Assembly: GCA_017308345.1 (NCBI GenBank)
Contig: JAFKFE010001093.1
Span: 1-6,535, forward strand
Source: Alphaproteobacteria bacterium
Lineage (GTDB): Bacteria > Pseudomonadota > Alphaproteobacteria > Rhizobiales > Rhizobiaceae
Length of the DNA stretch: 6,535 bases
Reading direction: 5' to 3'
Each line of letters opens with the position of its first letter. Position 1 is the first letter of the stretch. A program made the position numbers and the translations under genes. Below the pieces are notes generated by a model, which was given only the letters and a program-made list of their open reading frames with translations, was not told the DNA's origin and did not search any database. Of the stretch, positions 1 through 5,438 are shown piece after piece.

Positions 1-361
1 CGTCGCGGGATTTGTCGCCGGCCCTGGTCGCCTCCTCGGCCTTATCGAGGATCGACGCCGTCAGATGCGGCGCGGCGTGGCGCAGCGCCAGCACCTCGAG
101 CGCGGCCCGCATCTCGGCCACTTCCCTGACCTCGCCGAGATCGAAGGAGGCGACGCGCACGCCGCGCCTGGGCTCGCTGATCGCCAACCCCTGAGCCTCC
201 AGGCGGCGGAAAGCCTCGCGCACCGGGACATGGCTGGTGTTGAATTCCTCGGCGACATGGTCCTGGCGCAGCCGCGATCCGGGCTCGATGGCGCCTGAAA
301 TGATACGGTCCGCCAGCTCCTTGCTGATGCGGACGGCGATCGTGTCTTCTGTGCTGGCCAT
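1..361 (-). CDS. GntR-family transcriptional regulator, FadR/FCD type (partial, C-terminus outside window)
   Basis: Read on the minus strand from ATG at 361, 120 codons run open to the window edge, so the C-terminal half is missing. Residues about 8-70 form a GntR winged helix-turn-helix: an 'ADRIISGAIEPGSRLRQ' segment, then 'VPVREAFRRLEAQGL' (residues 45-59, recognition-helix region), then the wing 'EPRRGVRVASF'. From about residue 75 the sequence ('LGEVREVAEMRAALEVLALRHAAP') looks like the start of an FCD effector-binding domain, as in FadR-type regulators. Family members bind operators as dimers and respond to small organic acids or similar ligands; the ligand here cannot be told. An in-frame TAA at 365-367 lies two codons upstream of the ATG, so no longer start exists. 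No Shine-Dalgarno sequence sits next to the ATG. It lies downstream of the prenyl synthase on the same strand, about 107 bp away, and is probably transcribed separately. Confidence 0.9.
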   Translation of the reverse strand, partial: MASTEDTIAVRISKELADRIISGAIEPGSRLRQDHVAEEFNTSHVPVREAFRRLEAQGLAISEPRRGVRVASFDLGEVREVAEMRAALEVLALRHAAPHLTASILDKAEEATRAGDKSRD

Positions 362-363
362 AT

Positions 364-397
364 TTTATAGATAATTTGCCGGACCGCTCCTTGTCGA
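364..397 (-). promoter_or_regulatory. candidate promoter of the GntR gene
   Basis: This AT-rich patch in GC-rich surroundings reads, on the minus strand, AATTATCTATAAAAT directly before the ATG. A possible -35 TCGACA (397-392) lies 18 nt from TATCTA (373-368), which would place the transcription start on the A of the ATG and give a leaderless mRNA. TATAAA (369-364) is a better -10 match but lies too close to the ATG to leave a leader. AAGGAG at 392-387 is about 25 nt from the ATG, too far to act as its ribosome site. The assignment rests on hexamer matches only. Confidence 0.3.
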
Positions 398-427
398 GAC
401 GGCCGGCGCGGGATTCGCAGGCGCCCA

Positions 428-445
428 GCCCGGCGAATGCCGGGC
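428..445 (-). terminator. short GC-rich hairpin after the prenyl synthase gene (weak terminator candidate)
   Basis: There is a perfect 7-bp inverted repeat, GCCCGGC and GCCGGGC, with a GAAT loop on the plus strand. It begins about 24 nt after the stop of the minus-strand prenyl synthase. No T-run follows on the minus strand, so it does not have the full form of an intrinsic terminator. It may help mark the 3' end of that transcript or may be incidental in GC-rich DNA. Confidence 0.3.
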
Positions 446-468
446 CAGCGCGGGAACGCCAAGCAGGC

Positions 469-1482
469 TCAGTTGACGCGGCTGATGCAGAAATCGATGA
501 CGTCGATCAGCGCCGACTTCTGCGGCGTCGCCTCCAGCGGCGCCAGCGCGTCGCGGGCGATCTCGCCGAAATGGCGCGCGCGGCCGATCGTGTCGGCGAT
601 CGCGCCGTGGCGGGTCATCAGGCCGATCGCCTTTTCCAGCCCGGCATCGTCGGTGACGTTCTCCTCGATGGCGCGCTTCCAGAAGGTGCGCTCGGCCTTG
701 GTGCCACGCCGGTAGGCGAGGATCACCGGCAGCGTCACCTTGCCCTCGCGGAAATCGTCGCCGACATTCTTGCCGAGATCCTTGCTCGAGCCGCCGTAAT
801 CCAGCGCGTCGTCGATGAGCTGGAAGGCAAGGCCGAGATTCATGCCGTAGGAACGCAGCGCCGCGCGGTCGGTGCGCGAAGCCTGGGCGATCACCGGCCC
901 GACTTCGGCGGCGGCCGAAAACAGCGCGGCGGTCTTGGCCTTGATGACGGCGAAATGCTCATCCTCGGTGGTGTCGAGGTTCTTGGCGGCGGCAAGCTGC
1001 ATCACCTCGCCCTCGGCGATGATGGAGGCCGCGGCCGACAGGATGTCGAGGGCTTCCAGCGAGCCGACCTCGACCATCATGCGGAAAGCCTGGCCGAGCA
1101 GGAAATCGCCGACGAGCACGCTTGCCTGGTTGCCCCAGATCATGCGCGCCGTCTTCTTGCCGCGTCGCAGCGCGCTCTCGTCGACCACGTCGTCATGCAG
1201 GAGCGTCGCCGTGTGCATGAATTCGACCGCCGTGGCGAGCTTGACATGGCCCTCGCCGGAATAGCCGAACATCTGCGCGGCGGCGAGCGTGAGCATGGGC
1301 CTGAGCCGCTTGCCGCCCGAGGAGATCAGGTGGTTGGCGATCTCCGGGATCATCTCGACGTCGGAGCCGGCCTTGGACAGGATCAACTCATTGACCCGGC
1401 CCATGTCGACGGCCGTCAGATCGATCAAATCCTTGATGGAAGCGGGTTCCCGCTTGCCTTCGATGTTGAGAACGACACCCAC
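469..1482 (-). CDS. ispB: long-chain polyprenyl (octaprenyl/decaprenyl) diphosphate synthase
   Basis: This is a trans-isoprenyl diphosphate synthase that condenses isopentenyl diphosphate onto an allylic primer, giving the ubiquinone side-chain precursor in the cytoplasm. Numbered from GTG at 1482 (337 residues), it shows GGKRLRP (56-62), the first aspartate-rich motif in 'ATLLHDDVVD' (DDVVD, 97-101) followed by a paired Arg, GDFLLGQAF (125-133), and the second motif 'QLIDDALDY' (DDALD, 224-228). Small residues just before the first DDxxD fit a long-chain product. Alphaproteobacteria usually make ubiquinone-10, so the product may be decaprenyl rather than octaprenyl diphosphate; the sequence alone does not decide. 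I chose the GTG at 1482 because GGGAG lies 8 nt upstream. The GTG at 1485 is equally possible, and a GTG at 1512 would add ten residues without a ribosome site. Length is normal and no key motif is missing. Confidence 0.95.
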   Translation of the reverse strand: MGVVLNIEGKREPASIKDLIDLTAVDMGRVNELILSKAGSDVEMIPEIANHLISSGGKRLRPMLTLAAAQMFGYSGEGHVKLATAVEFMHTATLLHDDVVDESALRRGKKTARMIWGNQASVLVGDFLLGQAFRMMVEVGSLEALDILSAAASIIAEGEVMQLAAAKNLDTTEDEHFAVIKAKTAALFSAAAEVGPVIAQASRTDRAALRSYGMNLGLAFQLIDDALDYGGSSKDLGKNVGDDFREGKVTLPVILAYRRGTKAERTFWKRAIEENVTDDAGLEKAIGLMTRHGAIADTIGRARHFGEIARDALAPLEATPQKSALIDVIDFCISRVN

Positions 1483-1660
1483 CACGACAACTCCCGTCTC
1501 TCTAACGCGCACGAGTTAACGCGCACGACGGCACCCTTAATCCCACGCCGACTCTAGGGCGGCACAACCGGGCACGGCAAGAGGCGAATTGGCGCGGCTT
1601 AGCCGACGGTGTGTCCACCCGCACGTTTACAGAAACGCCGCAACCTGCGATTTTCGTTCC
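1483..1660. other. divergent intergenic region between prenyl synthase and DUF2007 gene
   Basis: This gap of about 180 bp must hold the start signals of the minus-strand prenyl synthase and probably of the plus-strand gene run. It contains the GGGAG ribosome site for the synthase and a tandem direct repeat, listed separately. I found no convincing promoter hexamer pair on either strand. The long open frames across it on both strands are high-GC shadows without ribosome sites or family resemblance. Confidence 0.6.
1503..1528. repeat. tandem direct repeat upstream of prenyl synthase
   Basis: The 12-mer TAACGCGCACGA occurs twice exactly, at 1503-1514 and 1517-1528, giving a 14-bp period with a GT spacer. 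It lies 21 to 46 bp upstream of the chosen GTG of the minus-strand prenyl synthase, where an operator, leader element or simple duplication could sit. It does not match the TTAA-N7-TTAA spacing of CtrA sites. Function unknown. Confidence 0.6.
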
Positions 1661-1885
1661 ATGATCGAGCTTGTCCGCACCAACGACGCCGTCGTGATCT
1701 CCTTTGTCGAATCGCTGATGCGCGACGCCGGCATCGCCTGTTTCGTCGCCGACCAGAATATGAGCGTGCTCGACGGTTCGCTCGGCATCCTGCCCCGGCG
1801 CGTCATGGTGGACGCCGAGAAGGTCGACGCGGCGCGGCGCATCCTCAAGGACGCCGGCATCGAGAACGAGATCCGCAAGAAGTAA
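1661..1885 (+). CDS. DUF2007 small protein (putative signal-transducing protein)
   Basis: This is a 74-residue protein beginning 'MIELVRTNDAVVISFVESLMRDAGI' and containing 'LGILPRRVMVDAEKVDAARRILKDAGI'. That is the DUF2007 pattern: a small alpha/beta fold in which the opening 'L.RTND...I..V.SLL..AGI' and a later arginine-rich 'RV.V...D...A..IL' are typical. The biochemical role is not established for the family; some members are annotated as putative signal-transducing or PII-like proteins by fold, which should be treated as a label only. I chose the ATG at 1661 because family members start with this exact kind of N-terminus. The frame opens earlier (TTG at 1589) but the extra residues look non-coding. 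Its stop TAA shares one base with the ATG of the methyltransferase, so the two are translationally coupled. Confidence 0.88.
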   Translation: MIELVRTNDAVVISFVESLMRDAGIACFVADQNMSVLDGSLGILPRRVMVDAEKVDAARRILKDAGIENEIRKK

Positions 1886-2682
1886 TGGCAACCAGCACCG
1901 CCCCCGTCCCGGATACGCCCGCGCACACGGTCGACGCCTTCCATCGCGGACGGTTCTGGCTGGTGCAGCCGAGCCGGGGCGGTCATCGCGCAGGCATGGA
2001 CGCCATGATGCTGGCGGACGCCGTGCCGTCCGGCTTTTCGGGGCGGCTCGCCGATTTCGGCGCCGGCGCGGGCGCCGCCGCCCTTGCCGTGCTGTCGCGC
2101 TGCCCGGCGGCACGGGCCGTGCTCGTCGAACGCTCGGCCGAAATGGCCGGATTCGGAGCCGCCACGCTGTCGCATCCCGGCAACGCGCATCTCGGCGACC
2201 GCGCCTCGGTGCTGACGGCCGACGTGACGCTGACCGGCCGGGCGCGCGCGGAGGCCGGGCTTGCCGACAATTCCTTCGACTTCGTCATCATGAACCCGCC
2301 ATTTAATGCCGCCGAGGACCGCTCGACGCCCGACGCACTGCGCAGGCAGGCGCATGTGATGGACGAAGGGCTGTTCGAGCGCTGGATCAGGAGCGCCGCC
2401 GCCGTCGCCAAGCCGCGCGGCGGGCTGGTGATCATCGCGCGGCCCGAGCAACTGGTTGCCATCCTCGATGCGATCGAGGGGCGCTTCGGCGATGCCGAAT
2501 TGCTTTGCGTGCATCCGCGCCCGGACGCGGCGGCGATCCGCATCGTCGTCAGGGCCGTGCTCGGCGCGCGCGGGAAACTGTCGATCCGCCCGCCGCTCAC
2601 CCTGCACGGGCCATCCGGAAACGAACCGGCGGAACGGACGGAAATGATCAATAACGGCCTGGCATCGCTGTTCGGCGATTGA
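1885..2682 (+). CDS. class I SAM-dependent methyltransferase, TrmN6-like (tRNA1(Val) A37 N6-methyltransferase family)
   Basis: This 265-residue protein starts at the ATG of a TAATG junction with the preceding gene. Motif I for S-adenosylmethionine binding is 'ADFGAGAGAAALAVL' (56-70). The catalytic motif is 'FVIMNPPFN' (NPPF, 137-140), typical of enzymes that methylate exocyclic amino groups of adenine, cytosine or glutamine. The N-terminal 'LVQPSRGGHRAGMDAMMLADAV' (26-47) matches the QP..G.R...D..LLA segment seen in the TrmN6/COG4123 family, whose E. coli member methylates N6 of A37 in tRNA1(Val). The family assignment is firm; the exact substrate is inferred. Length is near the family's usual 240-260 residues. 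The frame can be extended upstream to 1609, but only through the previous gene. Confidence 0.92.
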   Translation: MATSTAPVPDTPAHTVDAFHRGRFWLVQPSRGGHRAGMDAMMLADAVPSGFSGRLADFGAGAGAAALAVLSRCPAARAVLVERSAEMAGFGAATLSHPGNAHLGDRASVLTADVTLTGRARAEAGLADNSFDFVIMNPPFNAAEDRSTPDALRRQAHVMDEGLFERWIRSAAAVAKPRGGLVIIARPEQLVAILDAIEGRFGDAELLCVHPRPDAAAIRIVVRAVLGARGKLSIRPPLTLHGPSGNEPAERTEMINNGLASLFGD

Positions 2683-2762
2683 TCCCAGCCACACGATGCG
2701 GCATTGCCGTTGGGCAGCTAGTTCCTACATGCGTCATGCATATTGTCAGGAGACATCCCCCG
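2683..2762 (+). promoter_or_regulatory. intergenic leader of the S49 peptidase with ribosome-binding site
   Basis: This 80-bp spacer holds AGGAGA at 2748-2753, nine bases before the GTG at 2763. This is the only good ribosome site near the peptidase N-terminus and decides its start. There is no terminator-like hairpin with a T-run after the methyltransferase, so readthrough is possible. I do not see a clear promoter. Confidence 0.5.
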
Positions 2763-3620
2763 GTGAAACGCCTCTTCAACCGCCTGCTGCCGAAATCCTG
2801 GCGCTCGACAGCCGTCACCATTCCGGTCATCCGGCTACAAGGCACCATCATGGCGGGCGGCGGCCAGTTCCGGCCGAGCCTGTCGCTCGCCTCGACGGCC
2901 GGCCTCATCGAGAAGGCGTTCGGCTTCGACGCGCCGGCGGTCGCCATCTCGATCAATTCGCCCGGCGGCTCGCCGGTGCAGTCGCGGCTGATCTTCAAGC
3001 GCATCCGCGACCTGGCGGTGGAAAAGAACAGGAAGGTACTGGTCTTCGTCGAGGACGTCGCGGCTTCCGGCGGCTACATGATCGCCGTCGCCGGCGACGA
3101 GATCTTCGCCGACCCGTCCTCGATCGTCGGCTCGATCGGCGTGGTCTCGGCCTCCTTCGGCTTCCCGGAACTGATGAAGAAGATCGGCGTCGAGCGCCGC
3201 GTCCACACCGCCGGGCAGAACAAGGCCGTGCTCGATCCGTTCAAGCCCGAAAGGAAGGAAGATGTGGAGCGGCTGAAGGCGCTGCAGCTCGAAGTGCACG
3301 AGACCTTCATCGACCTCGTCAAGGAGCGGCGCGGCAGCAAGCTGAAGGACGACCCGGACCTGTTCACCGGCCTGTTCTGGACCGCCAGGAAAGGCCTGGA
3401 GCTCGGCCTCGTCGATGCGCTGGGCGACATGCGCGGCGTGCTCAAGACCAGGTTCGGCGACAAGACGCAACTCAAGCTGATCACCGCGCCGCGTGGTCTC
3501 ATGGGCCGTTTCGGCCTGTTCGGCTCGCGCGCATCGGTGCCCGATATCGCCGCCGCCGCGGCCGGCGGCGTCATCGATGCGGCGGAAGAGCGCGCGCTGT
3601 GGGCGCGCTTCGGGCTTTGA
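2763..3620 (+). CDS. S49-family serine peptidase (SppA/SohB-like)
   Basis: This 285-residue member of the S49 (ClpP-fold) peptidases acts, in the family, on signal-peptide remnants or membrane-associated peptides. It shows 'AISINSPGGSPVQS' (61-74), then 'VEDVAASGGYMIAVAGDEI' with the nucleophile Ser102 in ASGGY, then 'DPSSIVGSIGVVSASFGFPEL' (118-137), and a general-base lysine Lys154 in 'AGQNKAVLDPF'. The Ser to Lys distance of 52 residues equals that of B. subtilis SppA (Ser147/Lys199). I chose GTG 2763 for its AGGAGA at nine bases; a TTG at 2679 would overlap the previous stop and has no ribosome site. The N-terminus (MKRLFNRLLPKSWRSTAVTI) is basic and lacks a convincing transmembrane helix or signal peptide, unlike E. 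coli SppA and SohB, so a soluble or peripheral cytoplasmic location is inferred. A C-terminal Ala/Gly-rich stretch (262-270) may be a flexible linker. Confidence 0.93.
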   Translation: MKRLFNRLLPKSWRSTAVTIPVIRLQGTIMAGGGQFRPSLSLASTAGLIEKAFGFDAPAVAISINSPGGSPVQSRLIFKRIRDLAVEKNRKVLVFVEDVAASGGYMIAVAGDEIFADPSSIVGSIGVVSASFGFPELMKKIGVERRVHTAGQNKAVLDPFKPERKEDVERLKALQLEVHETFIDLVKERRGSKLKDDPDLFTGLFWTARKGLELGLVDALGDMRGVLKTRFGDKTQLKLITAPRGLMGRFGLFGSRASVPDIAAAAAGGVIDAAEERALWARFGL

Positions 3621-3645
3621 AAAAGCCATGAATGCGGCTAGCATA
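3617..3645 (+). promoter_or_regulatory. candidate sigma-70-type promoter for the 61-residue protein gene
   Basis: TTGAAA (3617-3622) and TAGCAT (3640-3645) are separated by 17 bp. They match the TTGACA/TATAAT consensus at five and four of six positions. The -35 overlaps the end of the peptidase gene. If real, it would drive the small membrane protein gene and perhaps ispE and moaB separately from the upstream genes. Prediction from hexamers only. Confidence 0.35.
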
Positions 3646-3703
3646 GTTGTTTGACCGACCCATTCGGCCGGCCTTGCCGCGAGAACGCGGGAGGAGTTTC
3701 GAG

Positions 3704-3889
3704 ATGCCGCAGATCATTTTCTTCGCTGTTGTCGGGGCCGCCGCTTACTTCGGCTACCGCGCTTTCGTGCGCGAGGCGGAACGTGTGACGGCCAAGATCC
3801 GGCGCACCGAGAAACAGGCGGCGAACGGCACGATGGGCACGCTGGTCAAGGATCCCAAGACCGGCGAATATCGTCTCGCCAAGGACTGA
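3704..3889 (+). CDS. small single-pass membrane protein, conserved hypothetical
   Basis: This 61-residue protein is preceded by a strong ribosome site (GGGAGGAG ending at 3696, seven bases before the ATG), which argues that it is truly translated and fixes the start at 3704. Residues about 3-20 (IIFFAVVGAAAYFGYRAF) form one hydrophobic helix. A basic, polar segment (REAERVTAKIRRTEKQA) follows, then a C-terminal 'GTLVKDPKTGEYRLAKD' motif. The positive charges after the helix suggest the C-terminal part faces the cytoplasm. I do not know a function; similar short proteins with this DP.TG.YR ending are, as far as I recall, annotated as hypothetical in rhizobia. Its last codons also carry AAGGA (3881-3885), which is correctly placed as the ribosome site for ispE, so translation of the two is probably coupled. 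Confidence 0.8.
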   Translation: MPQIIFFAVVGAAAYFGYRAFVREAERVTAKIRRTEKQAANGTMGTLVKDPKTGEYRLAKD

Positions 3890-3893
3890 AGCC

Positions 3894-4772
3894 ATCTCGC
3901 CAGCAGCCGACATTCTAGAGCCCGGCACAAAGGTCCGGACCTGGCTCGCTCCTGCCAAAATCAACCTGGCGCTGCATGTCACCGGACGGCGCGCCGACGG
4001 CTATCACCTCATCGACAGCCTTGCCGTCTTCACCCGTTTCGGCGACCGGCTCGACATCGAGCCGGCGGAGCAGGACGAGTTCTCGGTGTCCGGGCGCTAT
4101 GCCGCCGGCCTGCCGCTCGACGACGGCAACCTGGTGGTGAAGGCGCGCGATGCCTTGCGCCGGGAGGCCGGCGCGCACCGCACGCCGCCGGTGGCCATCA
4201 GGCTGCAAAAGAACCTGCCGATCCCCCCGGGCGTCGGCGGCGGCCCCAGCGACGCGGCGGCCGCGCCCCACGGCTCGCTGGCCCGGATCGGCCTGGCGCT
4301 CGGCGCCGACCTGCCGATGTGCCTGAAGTCAAAACCGCTGGTCGCACGCGGCATCGGCGACGAGGTGTCGCCGCTCTCCGCGTTTCCGGCGCTTGGCCTG
4401 GTCCTGGTCAATCCAGGCGTCGCGGTCTCGACGCCGGACGTGTTCAGGGCGCTCTCCAGCCGCGACAACGAGGCGCTGCCGCCGCTGCCGAGGCGCCTGG
4501 ACTTCCACGCCATCCGCAACTGGCTCGGGACGACCCGCAACGACCTCGAACCTGCCGCTCAAGCCATTCAGCCCGCCGTCGGCGAGGCGCTCAAGGCGCT
4601 CAAACGCGCCGACGCCGCCTTCGCGCGCATGTCGGGCTCCGGCGCCACCTGTTTCGGCCTGTTCGAGACCGGCAACGTCGCCAAGCGCGCCGCAATCGAG
4701 ATCCGCGCGCGCCATCCCGACTGGTTCGTCGCCGCGACGCGCAGCATGGAGGTGAGCGATGGCGAAGCTTGA
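3894..4772 (+). CDS. ispE: 4-diphosphocytidyl-2-C-methyl-D-erythritol kinase, with missing start codon and internal in-frame deletion
   Basis: IspE is a GHMP-family kinase that phosphorylates CDP-methylerythritol in the MEP isoprenoid pathway. Numbered from 3894 (292 codons): 'LAPAKINLALHVTGRRADGYH' with the substrate-site Lys22; the glycine-rich ATP loop 'GVGGGPSDAAA' (113-123); 'LGADLP' with catalytic Asp139; and 'MSGSGATCFGLF' (246-257). Three oddities stand out. No ATG, GTG or TTG occurs in frame between the stop at 3786 and GTG 4086. The ribosome site AAGGA (3881-3885) sits eight bases before an ATC at 3894, where an ATG is expected. Relative to E. coli IspE about 12 residues are missing between 'SDAAA' and 'LARIGLALGAD'. 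The loop reads PIPPGVGGGPS where PxxSGxGGGSS-like sequences are usual. A start at GTG 4086 would remove the conserved Lys and is unlikely to give an active enzyme. The frame is otherwise open and overlaps moaB by 14 bases. It may be a diverged functional gene, a recent pseudogene, or one with sequencing errors. Confidence 0.8.
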   Translation: MSPAADILEPGTKVRTWLAPAKINLALHVTGRRADGYHLIDSLAVFTRFGDRLDIEPAEQDEFSVSGRYAAGLPLDDGNLVVKARDALRREAGAHRTPPVAIRLQKNLPIPPGVGGGPSDAAAAPHGSLARIGLALGADLPMCLKSKPLVARGIGDEVSPLSAFPALGLVLVNPGVAVSTPDVFRALSSRDNEALPPLPRRLDFHAIRNWLGTTRNDLEPAAQAIQPAVGEALKALKRADAAFARMSGSGATCFGLFETGNVAKRAAIEIRARHPDWFVAATRSMEVSDGEA

Positions 4773-5316
4773 CGAGAGCCGGCCCTTCATCCCGGTGCGC
4801 ATCGCGGTGCTGACGGTATCCGACACGCGCGGCCTTGCAGACGACAAGTCCGGCCAGACGCTGGCCGACCGCATCACCGAGGCCGGCCATACGCTCGCCG
4901 CGCGCGATATCGTGACCGACGACCGCGAAAAGATACGCGACCGGGTTCTCGACTGGTCGAGGGACGACAAAATCGATGTGGTGATCACCACCGGCGGCAC
5001 CGGCTTCACCGGCCGCGACGTGACGCCGGAGGCGCTGGAGCCGATCTTCGAGAAGCGCATGGACGGCTTTTCGGAAGTCTTCCACCGCATCTCCTACGAC
5101 AAGATCGGCACCTCGACGATCCAGAGCCGGGCGACCGGCGGCGTCGTCAACGCCACCTTCGTCTTCGTGCTGCCGGGCTCGCCCGGCGCCTGCAAGGACG
5201 CCTGGGACGGCATGATCAAGGCGCAGCTCGACTACCGGCACATGCCGTGCAACTTCGTCGAGATCATGCCGCGGCTGGACGAACATCTCCTGCGCGGCGG
5301 CAAGCCCGGCGCCTAA
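4759..5316 (+). CDS. moaB: molybdenum cofactor biosynthesis protein B (MoaB/MogA-type fold)
   Basis: This 185-residue protein belongs to the MoaB/MogA family, which binds molybdopterin and, in active members, adenylylates it before molybdenum insertion. It shows 'VLTVSDTRGLADDKSGQTLADRI' (17-39), the pterin/nucleotide-binding 'VVITTGGTGFTGRDVTPEAL' (74-93) with the conserved Asp87, and 'VLPGSPGACKDAWD' (137-150). Length is typical of the MoaB branch and no signal peptide is present. Start ATG 4759 has GGAGG (4748-4752) six bases upstream, inside the end of ispE, and the two genes overlap by 14 bases, so translation is probably coupled. Its stop TAA (5314-5316) lies inside the left arm of a palindrome of the downstream repeat. 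MoaB is favoured over MogA by overall pattern, but the exact activity is inferred. Confidence 0.93.
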   Translation: MAKLDESRPFIPVRIAVLTVSDTRGLADDKSGQTLADRITEAGHTLAARDIVTDDREKIRDRVLDWSRDDKIDVVITTGGTGFTGRDVTPEALEPIFEKRMDGFSEVFHRISYDKIGTSTIQSRATGGVVNATFVFVLPGSPGACKDAWDGMIKAQLDYRHMPCNFVEIMPRLDEHLLRGGKPGA

Positions 5317-5368
5317 AGCGCGTCGCGCTGAACCAGATTCATGCGACGCGCTTTAGGTCCTTGTTTTT
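5312..5368 (+). terminator. probable intrinsic terminator of moaB formed by the first palindrome of the repeat
   Basis: CCTAAAGCGCGTCGC (5312-5326) and its exact reverse complement (5343-5357) form a perfect 15-bp stem with a 16-nt loop. A T-rich tract TTGTTTTT (5361-5368) starts three bases after the stem. This fits a Rho-independent terminator in the plus direction. The stem includes the moaB stop codon. Confidence 0.6.
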
Positions 5369-5416
5369 ATGCATGTCGTCTTCCCAAAACCGAGGTCACT
5401 TTTGGGCGACATGCAT
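5312..5416. repeat. RIME-like rhizobial intergenic mosaic repeat, two palindromes
   Basis: About 105 bp holds two adjacent palindromes. The first is the 15-bp stem at 5312-5357. The second pairs ATGCATGTCG (5369-5378) with CGACATGCAT (5407-5416) and, after a 4-nt bulge on the left side, CCCAAAA (5383-5389) with TTTTGGG (5400-5406), around a 10-nt loop. The size, two-palindrome structure and sequence resemble the RIME intergenic repeats of rhizobia, which I recall as about 108 bp and present in many copies; the name is from memory and not checked. It fills almost all the space between the converging moaB and PhyH-like genes. Confidence 0.7.
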
Positions 5417-5438
5417 TAACTAACCAGACCGACCCCGT

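Noticed and set aside
61..462. Minus-strand 133-codon frame overlapping the GntR gene
   Set aside because: It is a +1-type shadow of the GntR gene, which carries the helix-turn-helix motif in another frame; this one is Arg/Ser/Pro-rich without motifs.
1502..1540. Possible CtrA binding site from the TTAA elements upstream of the prenyl synthase
   Set aside because: The TTAA elements are 17 bp apart and the CTAA/TTAA pair is 10 bp apart, not the required 7.
376..1557. Long plus-strand open frame of 393 codons opposite the prenyl synthase
   Set aside because: It is antisense to a clear prenyl synthase, has a Gly/Asp/Arg/His-rich composition typical of a high-GC shadow frame, and shows no family motif or ribosome site.
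1502..2694. Long minus-strand frames opposite the DUF2007 and methyltransferase genes
   Set aside because: They are antisense to genes with clear motifs (NPPF, DFGAGAG) and have shadow-like composition.
2679..2762. Upstream TTG start for the S49 peptidase
   Set aside because: No ribosome site, overlaps the previous stop, and adds residues unlike the family; GTG 2763 has AGGAGA at nine bases.
4329..5286. Minus-strand frames opposite ispE and moaB
   Set aside because: They are shadows of the recognised IspE and MoaB frames; no motifs or ribosome sites.
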